From positions 1 to 64,000 of IMG/VR virus record IMGVR_UViG_3300042557_001040: DNA of 64,000 nt; one strand, given 5' to 3'. The position numbers were made by a program, and so were the translations under genes. The notes beneath the pieces were generated by a model, which saw nothing but the letters and a program-made list of their open reading frames with translations, had not been told where the DNA came from and ran no database searches. Shown here one piece after another: positions 1 through 7,764 of the stretch (position 1 is the first letter of the stretch; every line of letters begins with the position of its first letter). The stretch comes from a virus.

Positions 1-2
1 TT

Positions 3-209
3 GGAGAGCATTTTTATTGTAGATATTGGGAAGAACCAAAAGCAATTGTAAAGTTTAATGGGGGTAAAGGAGCCTTGTTATGTTCTAAATGCAGTGCAAT
101 TGTAAAGGTAGGGAGTGAGTTTAATGAGGAAGAATCAAAATATATAAAAGGAGAAATAGATTATTTACCACCGCAGTATTGCAATAAATGTCGTCAAGTT
201 ATAAGCTGA
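3..209 (+). CDS. Zinc-ribbon-like small protein, 5' end outside window
   Basis: This is the C-terminal 68 codons of an open frame that enters from the left edge and stops with TGA. Two Cys-x2-Cys knuckles are visible (CSKC and CNKC, about 32 residues apart), along with an HFYC segment near the start. That is the layout of a small zinc ribbon. No catalytic domain is visible, so the role is unknown; it may be a DNA- or RNA-binding accessory protein. A weak hairpin (GTGTC/GACAC, 250-265) lies between it and the next gene on the same strand. Confidence 0.55.
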   Translation, partial: GEHFYCRYWEEPKAIVKFNGGKGALLCSKCSAIVKVGSEFNEEESKYIKGEIDYLPPQYCNKCRQVIS

Positions 210-312
210 CAAAAGACAATAAAAAGTAAAGCTATAAACTGACGATAATGTGTCATAAAAGACACAAATTGCACCCTTTTGGGTATTATATAACACATTA
301 AAAACCAAAAAA

Positions 313-690
313 ATGGAACAAATCCTTAGAGAAATTCAAAATTCAGAAAAAACTTATTACACAAAGGCTGAAATTGTTCATCTTATTAAGAGTTACATTC
401 CTAAAGTGTCAGCAAAAGTAGAATCTAAAGGTGTAACTGTTGATCTTGACACTTATGTTGTAACTTACAATGGTAAACAAAAAAGACTACCCCGCAAGGT
501 TGTACAGCTGGCTCATTATTTTATTGCAAATGAAGGTAAAACCCTTAAAAGAGATAAAATTTTAGATGCTATATGGGGGGATGATGTTATTGTAACAGAC
601 CGCACTGTTGACGTTCATGTCAGACTTATTAGAAAAAATCTTTTTAATGACTGCATAGAAACTGTCAAAGGACTAGGTTATAAATGGTAA
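313..690 (+). CDS. Winged-helix DNA-binding protein (OmpR/PhoB effector-domain type)
   Basis: The protein has 125 residues. Residues of about 50-125 match the C-terminal effector domain of OmpR/PhoB response regulators: a recognition-helix region, the conserved TVDVHVRLIRKNL stretch, and the terminal ETVKGLGYKW wing. There is no receiver domain and no phospho-acceptor Asp context, because the N-terminal 45 residues are too short. It is therefore a stand-alone DNA binder, probably a phage transcription regulator that does not depend on phosphorylation. The start ATG follows an A-rich leader, as for most genes here. The next gene begins 4 nt after the stop, so the two are probably co-transcribed. 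Assignment of the fold is firm; its target sites are unknown. Confidence 0.85.
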   Translation: MEQILREIQNSEKTYYTKAEIVHLIKSYIPKVSAKVESKGVTVDLDTYVVTYNGKQKRLPRKVVQLAHYFIANEGKTLKRDKILDAIWGDDVIVTDRTVDVHVRLIRKNLFNDCIETVKGLGYKW

Positions 691-694
691 ACAT

Positions 695-1279
695 ATGAAA
701 AAGTATGAAAAATTAGTTGTTCCTAAAGATTCTGCCTGGACTAGAAAAACCTGGAGAAAGTATGCTCCTATATGGGTGTTAGACATTGTAGATGGTATTA
801 CAAACATCTTTAAATGGTTGCCCACTATTTACAAAGACAGAAATTGGGATGATTATTATGTTTTAGAAATTTTACAGAAAAAAATAGAATTTCAGCGTGC
901 TTATTTGATACGTGCCAATAGACATGCTGGTATAGAAAATTGTAATTTTTGGATGACCACTGTTCTTAATCTTTTAGAAAGAGAAAACATGGAATACTAT
1001 TACATAGAATATCTTAATTCTTTTGAAAGTGAATTAACTTTTAATAAAACTGAAGAAGACACCTATAAAGTAGATGTGCATATTCTTAATGAAAGATACA
1101 GTGAGTATATTAATAAATATTCCAGAGTCGCTAAAAAATTGCTAAAAGAAAATCCTAAATTGCAGGGTGAAGTTAAAAGAAACAAACTATGCTTTGAAAT
1201 ATCTCTTTATAACCAAAAAAGATGTCGCCATTTATTATTTAAAATATTAGAAGAAAAAGGCGAAGCATGGTGGGATTAA
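695..1279 (+). CDS. Conserved phage protein of unknown function, 194 aa
   Basis: The protein is charged and aromatic-rich, with the central segment IYKDRNWDDYYVLEILQKK followed by an amphipathic helical stretch. From memory, a similar 'KDRxWDxxYxLEIL' pattern occurs in hypothetical proteins of several tailed phages, but I know no function. There is no signal peptide, membrane segment or catalytic motif. It lies 4 nt downstream of the winged-helix gene, so it is probably expressed with it. The C-terminus (EEKGEAWWD) is acidic and aromatic. Confidence 0.7.
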   Translation: MKKYEKLVVPKDSAWTRKTWRKYAPIWVLDIVDGITNIFKWLPTIYKDRNWDDYYVLEILQKKIEFQRAYLIRANRHAGIENCNFWMTTVLNLLERENMEYYYIEYLNSFESELTFNKTEEDTYKVDVHILNERYSEYINKYSRVAKKLLKENPKLQGEVKRNKLCFEISLYNQKRCRHLLFKILEEKGEAWWD

Positions 1280-1298
1280 TCATTTAAAAACATAAAAC

Positions 1299-1418
1299 AT
1301 GAGTTTTTTAGCTGTTTGTGCAATTATTTCTGTAATTATTGGTGTAGTTACACTTTATTATTTAGCAGTGGTTAAACCTGTAGATGATGAAATAAATGAA
1401 AAAACCCGTCGAAATTGA
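1299..1418 (+). CDS. Small single-span membrane peptide, 39 aa
   Basis: This short frame starts at an ATG behind an A-rich leader (aaaacataaaac). Residues of about 3-25 (VCAIISVIIGVVTLYYLAVV) form one clear hydrophobic helix, followed by a charged tail, DDEINEKTRRN. Its last codons and TGA stop lie inside the terminator hairpin at 1401-1427, so it would be the last gene of the 313-1418 unit. It is too short to assign a function. Single-span peptides of this kind are common among early phage genes that act on the host envelope. Confidence 0.5.
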   Translation: MSFLAVCAIISVIIGVVTLYYLAVVKPVDDEINEKTRRN

Positions 1419-1427
1419 CGGGTTTTT
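1401..1427. terminator. Bidirectional rho-independent terminator
   Basis: A perfect 10-bp stem (AAAACCCGTC / GACGGGTTTT) encloses a 6-nt loop and has U-tracts on both strands. It lies between the convergent genes ending at 1418 (plus) and 1445 (minus), so it can end transcription from both sides. Confidence 0.9.
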
Positions 1428-1444
1428 ACTTTTGTGTGTGTAAT

Positions 1445-1678
1445 TTAAACTGTACCTGAGATATCAGACTTGATAGCCTCAAGACCATCAATTACTGCTT
1501 GAAGTTGCTCAGGAGTGGGAGCTGCATCTACCATAGCTTGAAGTTCAGTAATTTGTGCTTCAAGACCTTCAATGGTGGTCTTTTGACCTTCCAAAAGAGC
1601 TGCAATTTGCTCTTGTTCTGCATCCACTGTAGACTGAAGATCTACCAGTTTAGCCTCTAATTCTGCAATTGTTGCCAT
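1445..1678 (-). CDS. Small coiled-coil protein, 77 aa
   Basis: The frame is open up to 1750, but the ATG at 1678 follows an A-rich leader and gives the natural start MATIAELEAKL. Heptad-type repeats run through residues 3-50 (AELEAKLVDLQ, then GLEAQITELQAMV). A proline hinge (APTPEQLQ) and a second short helix follow. Short coiled-coil proteins of this shape are frequent in phages, and some are virion-associated, but I cannot name a function. It is the only minus-strand gene in this part of the early block and shares a divergent upstream region (1679-1800) with the gene at 1801. Confidence 0.7.
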   Translation of the reverse strand: MATIAELEAKLVDLQSTVDAEQEQIAALLEGQKTTIEGLEAQITELQAMVDAAPTPEQLQAVIDGLEAIKSDISGTV

Positions 1679-1800
1679 AATTTTGTTTAATTTAATGGTT
1701 AAAGAATGAAAAAACTTTTTAGGGAATTGGTATATTTTAAAGTGGAACATAATGGTGGGGTTTATATAAATAATATACGAAAACTAAACTAAATTACCAA
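1679..1800. promoter_or_regulatory. Divergent intergenic region, probable back-to-back promoters
   Basis: This 122-bp AT-rich gap separates genes that start at 1678 (minus) and 1801 (plus), and both need a promoter here. I see no convincing copy of the Bacteroidota consensus (TTTG ... TAnnTTTG), so the promoters may use a phage polymerase or a diverged host signal. It is called only from gene arrangement. Confidence 0.35.
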
Positions 1801-2181
1801 ATGAGTCACCCCTATCATCACGCACTTTCTAGTCAAAAAAAACATAGCGGAAAGTGGGAAGATTATATAGACATTCACAACTGGTTTGATGAAACCAAGG
1901 CACATTATCCTGACATGAGACACAGAGCCCTCAGACATCATGCAGAAGGCATATTTTGGTGTGAAGAGAAATTTGGGGTGGTAATTACTAATTCTGATGG
2001 TAAACAAGTTCCTGTAAGAATCATTGCAGAACAGCATTTACTGGAGGATATAGGATGGATACCCACTATCAAAGACTATCTTGACAACATGTCTCAAGAA
2101 GGATGGATGTATAAACCTGGAGAAGGTAGAAAAATCTTAAAAGAAATTAAAGAACAAAAATTAGATTTTATTAAAAACTAA
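1801..2181 (+). CDS. DUF6915-like phage protein, 126 aa
   Basis: The N-terminus MSHPYHHALSS, the IHNWFDETKAHYPDMRHRAL segment (residues of about 26-45) and the following HHAEGIFWCEEKFG match the widespread phage/bacterial family I know as DUF6915. The family is rich in conserved His residues and its function is unknown. The C-terminal 30 residues are Lys/Glu-rich. The stop is 4 nt from the next start, so this gene probably leads the 1801-6371 operon. The family match is from memory of the pattern. Confidence 0.7.
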   Translation: MSHPYHHALSSQKKHSGKWEDYIDIHNWFDETKAHYPDMRHRALRHHAEGIFWCEEKFGVVITNSDGKQVPVRIIAEQHLLEDIGWIPTIKDYLDNMSQEGWMYKPGEGRKILKEIKEQKLDFIKN

Positions 2182-2185
2182 AACA

Positions 2186-2914
2186 ATGGAAAAACAAATG
2201 TCAACATTGGACTGGCTCATGGAGCAGTCTGAACAAGGTAGAACATTAGAAATTGTATGGGAAGGTGGTGGAGATTCAGGATGGGTGCATTTTGAAATAG
2301 ATGGTGAAAATTATGAAAATGTATATACAGAACATCTTGTAGACTACATGCATGACACGCTTAATTATGGTGGTTGGGCTGGTGAGTTTCAAGCATCTGG
2401 TAGAGCAGAGTTCAATCCCAAAACTAAATGTTTTGAGGGTACAGATTATTATACAGAAGATGAAACTATTACTATTGACACTAAAATAGATGTTTTGATT
2501 CCCGATGATCTGTGGTTTGATTCTGTCTCACTTAATCTTGATGGAAATTATGATGAAGATGTTATTTGTGAGGCAAGGTTTACTATAAAGAATGGATTTA
2601 TGACATCTAAACATGAAGATTGTCTATCACAATTGGAAAAAGTTATTTCAGAAAAAGCAAATAAAGAAATCTTAAACTATTTAAACACAACTAGTAGTGA
2701 TATTAGGGGATGTTGGGATAATTTTCGCATTCCTTTTTCTGAATTTAACAAAGATGACAATCCTGGTTTTCTTACACACACTATTCTTGAACTTTCTGTA
2801 GGTGTTCTTAATGAAAACGACAAACCTGTTTGTTTAGATTTGAATGAAGAAGGTTGCTCATGGGTAAATAATCTTGTAAATGAAAAAGGAGAAATTGAAG
2901 ATGAAACAGTATAA
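2186..2914 (+). CDS. DUF6878-like acidic protein, 242 aa
   Basis: The protein is strongly acidic. Residues of about 22-80 contain VWEGGGDSGW and, further on, YGGWAGEFQASG followed by FEGTDYYTEDET. This arrangement (GGGDSG, then a helix, then GGW.GEF) resembles the DUF6878 family, whose function is unknown. The rest is unassigned. It overlaps the next gene by 14 nt, which suggests translational coupling. Confidence 0.65.
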   Translation: MEKQMSTLDWLMEQSEQGRTLEIVWEGGGDSGWVHFEIDGENYENVYTEHLVDYMHDTLNYGGWAGEFQASGRAEFNPKTKCFEGTDYYTEDETITIDTKIDVLIPDDLWFDSVSLNLDGNYDEDVICEARFTIKNGFMTSKHEDCLSQLEKVISEKANKEILNYLNTTSSDIRGCWDNFRIPFSEFNKDDNPGFLTHTILELSVGVLNENDKPVCLDLNEEGCSWVNNLVNEKGEIEDETV

Positions 2915-3644
2915 AAATTATAGATACACAGTGAATAGTCAAGAAGACTTTTCACTTACAGAAGCTTTAAAGCTTTGGAAAACAAAGTTTTCTGATTATA
3001 AAGATTTTGAAAAAGAGGTTATCACCAACCCCAGTCTTAATGATTTTAATGATTTTGTAAAATCTGTGTGGGATGAAATTATTCCTGTCACTGTTGAAGA
3101 TGCATTAAAACAAGAGAACGTAGAAACCAGGCGTACATACTTTGATGCTATTGGTGTAGAGACATTGTTCAAATCTTTAGAACCAAAACTCTTGGATAAA
3201 CAAGTTATTAGAAAAACAAGAGTGAGGTGGGATGATGAATATACAGAAAAAGATCATGTCTTTGAAGATGTTTATGAACTTTATGAAATAGAAGGAAGTA
3301 AACTGTTTGAAAAAGATAGTTGGGGTAATAGTCCTGACTCTGCATATGCTGTAAGATGTTGGTGTACAACAACCAATCGTGAATATTGGTTATATGTACC
3401 CAAAGAAGCAGCATTAGGAAGTCAGTGGTGGCGTATATCTGAACAATCAAAACCAGATGCTATTAGAGCAATTGCTTGGACAGTTAGGGTGGATGTACCA
3501 GAAGAAGATATAGAAAGAATATATAGACAAGGTGATATTATTGTAGTGAAGCTAAAAGATGAAGCTAAATCTACAACATCTACTTGGAGACCATATCATC
3601 TTTCTAAAGAAAATTATCTAACTTTGATGTATTCAGAAACTTAA
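2901..3644 (+). CDS. Hypothetical protein, 247 aa
   Basis: The reading frame can begin at 2880 (MKKEKLKMKQYK) or at the ATG at 2901 (MKQYKNYRYTV). I chose 2901 because AAAGGAG lies 9 nt upstream, one of the few good Shine-Dalgarno sequences in the window, and because it shortens the overlap with the previous gene to 14 nt. The protein is mixed charged and aromatic (WRPYHLSKENYLTLMYSE near the end). No family is recognised. It is followed 2 nt later by the next gene. Confidence 0.65.
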   Translation: MKQYKNYRYTVNSQEDFSLTEALKLWKTKFSDYKDFEKEVITNPSLNDFNDFVKSVWDEIIPVTVEDALKQENVETRRTYFDAIGVETLFKSLEPKLLDKQVIRKTRVRWDDEYTEKDHVFEDVYELYEIEGSKLFEKDSWGNSPDSAYAVRCWCTTTNREYWLYVPKEAALGSQWWRISEQSKPDAIRAIAWTVRVDVPEEDIERIYRQGDIIVVKLKDEAKSTTSTWRPYHLSKENYLTLMYSET

Positions 3645-3646
3645 TT

Positions 3647-4168
3647 ATGAGTAGTAAACTAATTGGTCATGTAGGAGTTGATTCAGGTCAGCTCCTACTT
3701 TGTGACCCATGTTATATAGACAGTGAATGGACTGTAGAAGATTTTGATGATCTTAGAAAATACCAACATAAAGACACTAAACGTGTTTTACAATATCTTA
3801 AAGATTTTGTAAACTATCAAGAACCAATGGAAGAATTTGGTGATAAAAATATGAATCAGTTGTTAGCTACAGGAGAATGGGAAGAGCTTCCATATGGTCC
3901 ACCAAAACATCAATTCAGTTATAATGCTTGTGCTAAAGCAACATTATCAGAAGATGGACATGGACAGCTTAACTATAATCTTGGTCATCCAGGAGTAGGT
4001 GTAGCATTTAGCACAGCTTTTGGTGATGGATACTATCCTGTATATGCACACTATGATGCTGAAGGTATATTAAAAAGTGTAGAAGTGTTATTTCAAGAAG
4101 AAAAAAATGAAGAAGAAGATGATAATGATTTTGTAACTTTTAATGAAGCCTCATATGGCCAAGATTGA
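3647..4168 (+). CDS. DUF4241-like protein, 173 aa
   Basis: Residues 9-24 (VGVDSGQLLLCDPCYI) and residues of about 125-135 (GDGYYPVYAHYD) reproduce the VDSG...DPCY...GDGxYPVY pattern of a phage family I associate with DUF4241. Its function is unknown. The C-terminal 25 residues are almost all Glu, Asp and Asn. The last bases overlap the following small gene. The family link is tentative, but the gene is well supported by conserved-looking sequence and tight spacing. Confidence 0.65.
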   Translation: MSSKLIGHVGVDSGQLLLCDPCYIDSEWTVEDFDDLRKYQHKDTKRVLQYLKDFVNYQEPMEEFGDKNMNQLLATGEWEELPYGPPKHQFSYNACAKATLSEDGHGQLNYNLGHPGVGVAFSTAFGDGYYPVYAHYDAEGILKSVEVLFQEEKNEEEDDNDFVTFNEASYGQD

Positions 4169-4331
4169 TGAACCTATTAGAGAAATTCTAATAGACAATA
4201 TTATAGAAATGGCAGGAGATGAGTTTGAATCACGAAACTCTTGGATAGCTTTAGCTAAAAAATCAGATGAGGAGTTGGTTCTAGAAATGATTAACATAGC
4301 ACAATATTTTAGAAACCAAAACAATTGTTAA
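4155..4331 (+). CDS. Small hypothetical protein, 58 aa
   Basis: Two in-frame ATGs exist (4143 and 4155). The second gives MAKIDEPIREIL and the smaller overlap with the preceding gene. The predicted protein is a helical, acidic 58-mer (SDEELVLEMINIAQYF). No motif is recognised. It is 3 nt from the next gene, inside the same operon. Confidence 0.55.
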   Translation: MAKIDEPIREILIDNIIEMAGDEFESRNSWIALAKKSDEELVLEMINIAQYFRNQNNC

Positions 4332-4334
4332 AAT

Positions 4335-4619
4335 ATGGGAAAGAAAAAAAAAGAGACACTTAATATGATTGTAGAAACAATCACTAGAAAACAAAAAGAA
4401 AATCTTTATAAAGACTTAGCTGTTATTAGACACTTGATAGATAAATCCATTTCTCATATTGGAAATATTGATACTGCTGATAATTTAGCTGAAGCTTCTT
4501 TTAAAGCAGGTAGAGCATATGATCCATTAGATGAAGCTATGGATAAATTAGTTGACATATTAGACAAAATGAGAGAAGATAATGATTTTGATCATTTTGA
4601 AGATCTTATTGAAGAATAA
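4335..4619 (+). CDS. Hypothetical helical protein, 94 aa
   Basis: It has a Lys-rich N-terminus (MGKKKKETLN), a helical middle and a strongly acidic C-terminus (DNDFDHFEDLIEE). That acidic tail recalls those that recruit proteins in phage replication complexes, but this is only an analogy. No known domain is seen. Confidence 0.6.
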   Translation: MGKKKKETLNMIVETITRKQKENLYKDLAVIRHLIDKSISHIGNIDTADNLAEASFKAGRAYDPLDEAMDKLVDILDKMREDNDFDHFEDLIEE

Positions 4620-4639
4620 ACAATTTAAATTTAAAAACA

Positions 4640-4885
4640 ATGAGTAAAGCTAAAAGAATTGTTCTGGGAGAAGGAGAAATCATAGGACACAAACACATTC
4701 TAGAGTCTAAGACAGACATAGAATATTCTCAAAATGCAGATAGCATTACATTTATGCTTAATTCTATGGGTATTCTCACCCATGATGAGCATGATAAAAT
4801 GGTATTTAACAAGGGTAATTACAAATCGTACAATCAGGTGGAATACAACCCATTTGATAAAACAGTACAAAGAGTGTTTGACTAA
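4640..4885 (+). CDS. Conserved small phage protein with GHxH and LTHxEH motifs, 81 aa
   Basis: Residues 13-19 contain the GHKH motif, residues of about 46-51 read LTHDEH, and the end carries GNYKSYNQVEYNPF followed by QRVFD. The order (GHxH, a strand, LTHxEH, G.Y, QxEYdPF, RVxD) is a pattern I remember from short proteins in many tailed phages, with no assigned function. The paired His motifs suggest a metal site. The TAA stop overlaps the next ATG (TAATG), so it is translationally coupled to the helicase. Confidence 0.65.
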   Translation: MSKAKRIVLGEGEIIGHKHILESKTDIEYSQNADSITFMLNSMGILTHDEHDKMVFNKGNYKSYNQVEYNPFDKTVQRVFD

Positions 4886-5982
4886 TGAACAAAAGAGACC
4901 AAATCCAACAAGAAGCTTTAGACATTGCTCTAAAGCATAAAAGATGTGGTTTGGGAATAAGTATGGGAGTGGGTAAAACTCTCATAGGATTGAAATACAT
5001 CAACCATTTGCAAGAAAAAAATATGGGGAAGCTTAGGGTGCTCGTTGTAGCACCCAAGCTTTCTATATTTGATTCTTGGTCTTCTGACGCTGAAAAGTTT
5101 GGCATAAACCTAGGAGATGCTGAATTTACTACCTACTTGTCACTTAACAAGAAAAACCCACATAATTACGATTTACTTGTATTAGATGAATGTCATTCTC
5201 TTTTAGAATCACATCAAACATTCTTATGCGTATTTAACGGTAGAGTGTTGGGCTTGACAGGCACTCCTCCTAGGTATGGTAATTCAGAGAAGGGTAAAAT
5301 GGTGTACACTTATTGTCCCATCCTTTATAAATACATTACAGATGATGCTGTAGATGATGACATTCTTAATGATTACAGGATAGTTGTTCATAAACTAGAA
5401 CTTTCTGATGCAAATAACATCCCTGTTAATTTTAAAGACAAGAGCTTTTATACATCAGAAACTAAAAACTACAGGTATTGGACACAAAGAATCATGGATG
5501 CCTCAAGTAAAAAGCAAGAACAAATAGCAGCCATAATGAGGATGAAAGCATTAATGGATTATAAAACTAAAGAAGTTTATGCGAAGACTCTTTTAGCTGA
5601 CATACATGAAAAATGTATTGTTTTTGCAAATACACAAGATCAGGCTGATAGAATGTGTAGGCATTCTTATCATTCAAACAATTCTGATAGTGAGGACAAC
5701 TTGGAAATGTTTAAGAAAGGTAAAATCTTTGAGCTAAGCTGTGTTTTACAACTAAATGAAGGTGTAAACATTCCTAATTTAGGTGCTGGTATTATTATGC
5801 ATGCGTATGGTAATGAACGTAAGTCGTCCCAAAGAATTGGACGACTGCTTAGGCTCAATCCTACAGAAGTTGCTACAGTGCACATTTTATGCTATAAAGA
5901 TACAGCAGATGAAAGATGGGTGGCAGAAGCCTTAAAAGATTTTGATCAAACCAAGGTTAAATATTTTGACGTAAACACATGA
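4885..5982 (+). CDS. SF2 DNA helicase/ATPase
   Basis: This 365-residue superfamily 2 helicase is of the UvsW/SNF2-like compact type. Walker A is MGVGKT (27-32), Walker B is DECH (101-104), motif III is TGTP (125-128), and motif VI is QRIGRLLR (316-323). The GxNIP segment before motif VI (LNEGVNIPNLG) is also typical. Both RecA-like lobes are present and nothing else is fused. In phages such enzymes restart forks, migrate branches or remodel R-loops. It is coupled on both sides (TAATG upstream, ATGA downstream), so it is co-expressed with the genes at 4640 and 5979. Confidence 0.9.
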   Translation: MNKRDQIQQEALDIALKHKRCGLGISMGVGKTLIGLKYINHLQEKNMGKLRVLVVAPKLSIFDSWSSDAEKFGINLGDAEFTTYLSLNKKNPHNYDLLVLDECHSLLESHQTFLCVFNGRVLGLTGTPPRYGNSEKGKMVYTYCPILYKYITDDAVDDDILNDYRIVVHKLELSDANNIPVNFKDKSFYTSETKNYRYWTQRIMDASSKKQEQIAAIMRMKALMDYKTKEVYAKTLLADIHEKCIVFANTQDQADRMCRHSYHSNNSDSEDNLEMFKKGKIFELSCVLQLNEGVNIPNLGAGIIMHAYGNERKSSQRIGRLLRLNPTEVATVHILCYKDTADERWVAEALKDFDQTKVKYFDVNT

Positions 5983-6371
5983 GTTATCTAGCAGGTAAAT
6001 ATAAAAAACAAGATGGGTTGCTCAAGCCCCTTACATTAGCAGGAGTGAAGCAATATGAGCTCTATGTTTCTCATATCCCTGATGGAGCTATTGTTGATTT
6101 TTTCTATGAGGTGACGCATGATGATGGTACATTGCCACAGCTTGCCAAGCTTCATGTCATGATTAAACAATTGGCTACACACATAGGAGAAACTCCTGAG
6201 AACATGAAACTCCTTATAAAAGACAAAGCAGGATTGTGCATTGCCAGAGAGGTTTCTGGTAGAGAATACTTTTTAGCAAAAAGCTTTGGAGAATGTTCTA
6301 GAGAAGAATTATCTTTAGCTATACAGGCCGCTATACAAATAGGAGAAGATGTTAATTGTTTTCTAAATTAA
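5979..6371 (+). CDS. NinB-like recombination protein candidate, 130 aa
   Basis: It overlaps the helicase by ATGA. The arrangement is a beta-rich start, LPQLAKLHVMIKQLATHIGETPENMKLL in the middle, then KSFGECSREELSLAIQAAIQIGEDVN. This resembles NinB-type recombination mediators, in which a helix with '.tG.tpeel...lk' is followed by 'S...l...ef...i......e.gi'. The match is by pattern only. Position next to a helicase and near uracil-DNA glycosylase fits a DNA metabolism role. Its 3' end overlaps the convergent gene at 6352 by 20 nt. Confidence 0.5.
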   Translation: MSYLAGKYKKQDGLLKPLTLAGVKQYELYVSHIPDGAIVDFFYEVTHDDGTLPQLAKLHVMIKQLATHIGETPENMKLLIKDKAGLCIAREVSGREYFLAKSFGECSREELSLAIQAAIQIGEDVNCFLN

Positions 6372-6654
6372 CAATATCATCTCCAATTTCTTCTTCATAA
6401 GTGTGACCCTCTTTTATGAGAGCTGATTCTATCTCTTTTATAAGAACAGTGAGGGTGTGTATGCTTTCCATCCATTGTTCAGAAAACTCCACTTTATTTT
6501 TTTCAAAGTCTTCAATTGCAAGTTTAAGTTGGTCTAAATCTTCAACAGATTTATCAGATATAAGATCTATCATAACTTTTTGAAGATTTTGTAGAAAACC
6601 TGTTCCAATTTTTATACTTACAATAGCGTCTGCCTTAATTTTAGTTATTTTCAT
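6352..6654 (-). CDS. Conserved phage helical protein, 100 aa
   Basis: The open frame extends to 6699, but the ATG at 6654 (MKITKIKADAIVSIKIG) sits behind an AT-rich leader and just downstream of a promoter-like sequence. The order beta-strand (ADAIVSIKIGTGF), helix (LQNLQKVMIDLI), then two helices with ESIHTLTVLIKEIE matches a short protein I remember from several Bacteroidota phages, function unknown. It stands alone on the minus strand between two plus-strand genes, and its stop lies inside the 3' end of the gene at 5979. An isolated antisense gene like this often has its own regulation. Confidence 0.65.
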   Translation of the reverse strand: MKITKIKADAIVSIKIGTGFLQNLQKVMIDLISDKSVEDLDQLKLAIEDFEKNKVEFSEQWMESIHTLTVLIKEIESALIKEGHTYEEEIGDDIVNLENN

Positions 6655-6669
6655 TTTTAATTTTTGTAA

Positions 6670-6699
6670 CAAATTTAATCTAAAATTGTGACAAAACAA
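6670..6699 (-). promoter_or_regulatory. Bacteroidota-type promoter candidate
   Basis: Reading the minus strand, TTG is followed after 19 nt by TAAATTTG, a full match to the Bacteroidota -7 element TAnnTTTG at normal spacing. It lies just upstream of the minus-strand gene starting at 6654 and overlaps the first codons of the uracil-DNA glycosylase gene. A host housekeeping sigma factor could use it. Confidence 0.4.
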
Positions 6700-7389
6700 G
6701 TAGATCTAGAAGAAATAAAAAGCAAGATTATAGAAAAACTAGAGCCATCTGGATGGGCAAGCAAATTGAGAGGCTTTATCAAGAGCTCTGACTTTGATAA
6801 AATATTAAATATTTTATACAATTTAAGAAAAGAAGGTAAAAGATTTACTCCTCCACTTAAACATGTTTTTACAGCATTTGAAAAATGTCCTGTAAAAGGA
6901 CTAAGAGTGGTGGTAATAGGCCAAGACCCTTACCCATATATAAATGTGGCAGATGGTATGGCTTTTAGTTGCAGTATTACAAAGAAGGCTCAACCTAGTT
7001 TGAGATTTATCTTTGAAACTATAGATAAGACAAAAGATCATGATCCAGATCTCACCAGATGGGCTGATCAAGGAGTGCTTCTTTTAAATTCGGCACTCAC
7101 ATGTGAAATAGATAAAGTGGGCAGTCATGCAGCTATATGGAAAGACTTTATAGCTTATGTCATAGACATGCTTAATTTCACAGATAGTGGACTAGTATTT
7201 ATATTACTAGGTTCTAAAGCACAAGAACTAGAACCTCTTATAGGGCCAAACCATTACATTCTAAAAGCTTCACATCCAGCATCTGCTGCACACAATGGCA
7301 CTTATGTTTGGGACTGTAAAGACATATGGAATGAAACAAACAGGCTTCTAGAAGGAAACTATGGTAAACAACTTAGAATTGATTGGTAA
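6688..7389 (+). CDS. ung: Family 1 uracil-DNA glycosylase
   Basis: The protein of 233 residues removes uracil from DNA. The water-activating motif GQDPYP is at 78-83 (catalytic Asp80). The uracil-binding segment is LLLNSALT (131-138). The minor-groove loop is HPASAA (196-201), in place of the more common HPSP. The start is GTG, with the divergent gene beginning only 33 nt away. Uracil-DNA glycosylases are common in crAss-like phages, where they presumably protect replicating DNA together with the dNMP kinase and MazG-type hydrolase encoded further on. The Tyr after the GQDPYP motif, where many bacterial enzymes have HG, is a minor deviation. Confidence 0.93.
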   Translation: MTKQVDLEEIKSKIIEKLEPSGWASKLRGFIKSSDFDKILNILYNLRKEGKRFTPPLKHVFTAFEKCPVKGLRVVVIGQDPYPYINVADGMAFSCSITKKAQPSLRFIFETIDKTKDHDPDLTRWADQGVLLLNSALTCEIDKVGSHAAIWKDFIAYVIDMLNFTDSGLVFILLGSKAQELEPLIGPNHYILKASHPASAAHNGTYVWDCKDIWNETNRLLEGNYGKQLRIDW

Positions 7390-7406
7390 AATTAAAAGAT
7401 TTTAAA

Positions 7407-7760
7407 ATGGCAGTTAACAAAGTAGATTTAACAATTAGTCAATTAATCAATGACCTTAATGAAGGATTTACATGGCTTAAGAAAGATGATCTTGGCTATG
7501 GAAGTATAGAAGTAAAATATGGTGCTAATGAAAAGCAAATAGCTGCTATCAGAAAACATCCAGCACTTAAAGATGCAGAGACTAGTATTACAATCTTTAA
7601 CATTATAGACGACACTAAAAATGACAATACCACCAGTATTACCAAAGGATCGTCATCTAACGGGTCAAGTAATGCAGTGGAACAACCAAAGTTGGGTGTG
7701 GTTACCCCACTTACAGAAGTGGTATCCACTGACGCAGCAAACATCTTTGCAAATCTCTAA
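7407..7760 (+). CDS. Hypothetical protein with Ser/Asn-rich linker, 117 aa
   Basis: The natural start is the ATG at 7407 (MAVNKVDLTIS) behind an A-rich leader. Residues 1-70 look folded (TWLKKDDLGYGSIEVKYG). Residues of about 71-92 are a Thr/Ser/Asn linker (KNDNTTSITKGSSSNGSS), and a short C-terminal helix follows. The last 140 nt coincide with an open frame in +1 that also looks protein-like (see findings). The stop is 4 nt before the ATG at 7765. Confidence 0.6.
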   Translation: MAVNKVDLTISQLINDLNEGFTWLKKDDLGYGSIEVKYGANEKQIAAIRKHPALKDAETSITIFNIIDDTKNDNTTSITKGSSSNGSSNAVEQPKLGVVTPLTEVVSTDAANIFANL

Positions 7761-7764
7761 TAAT

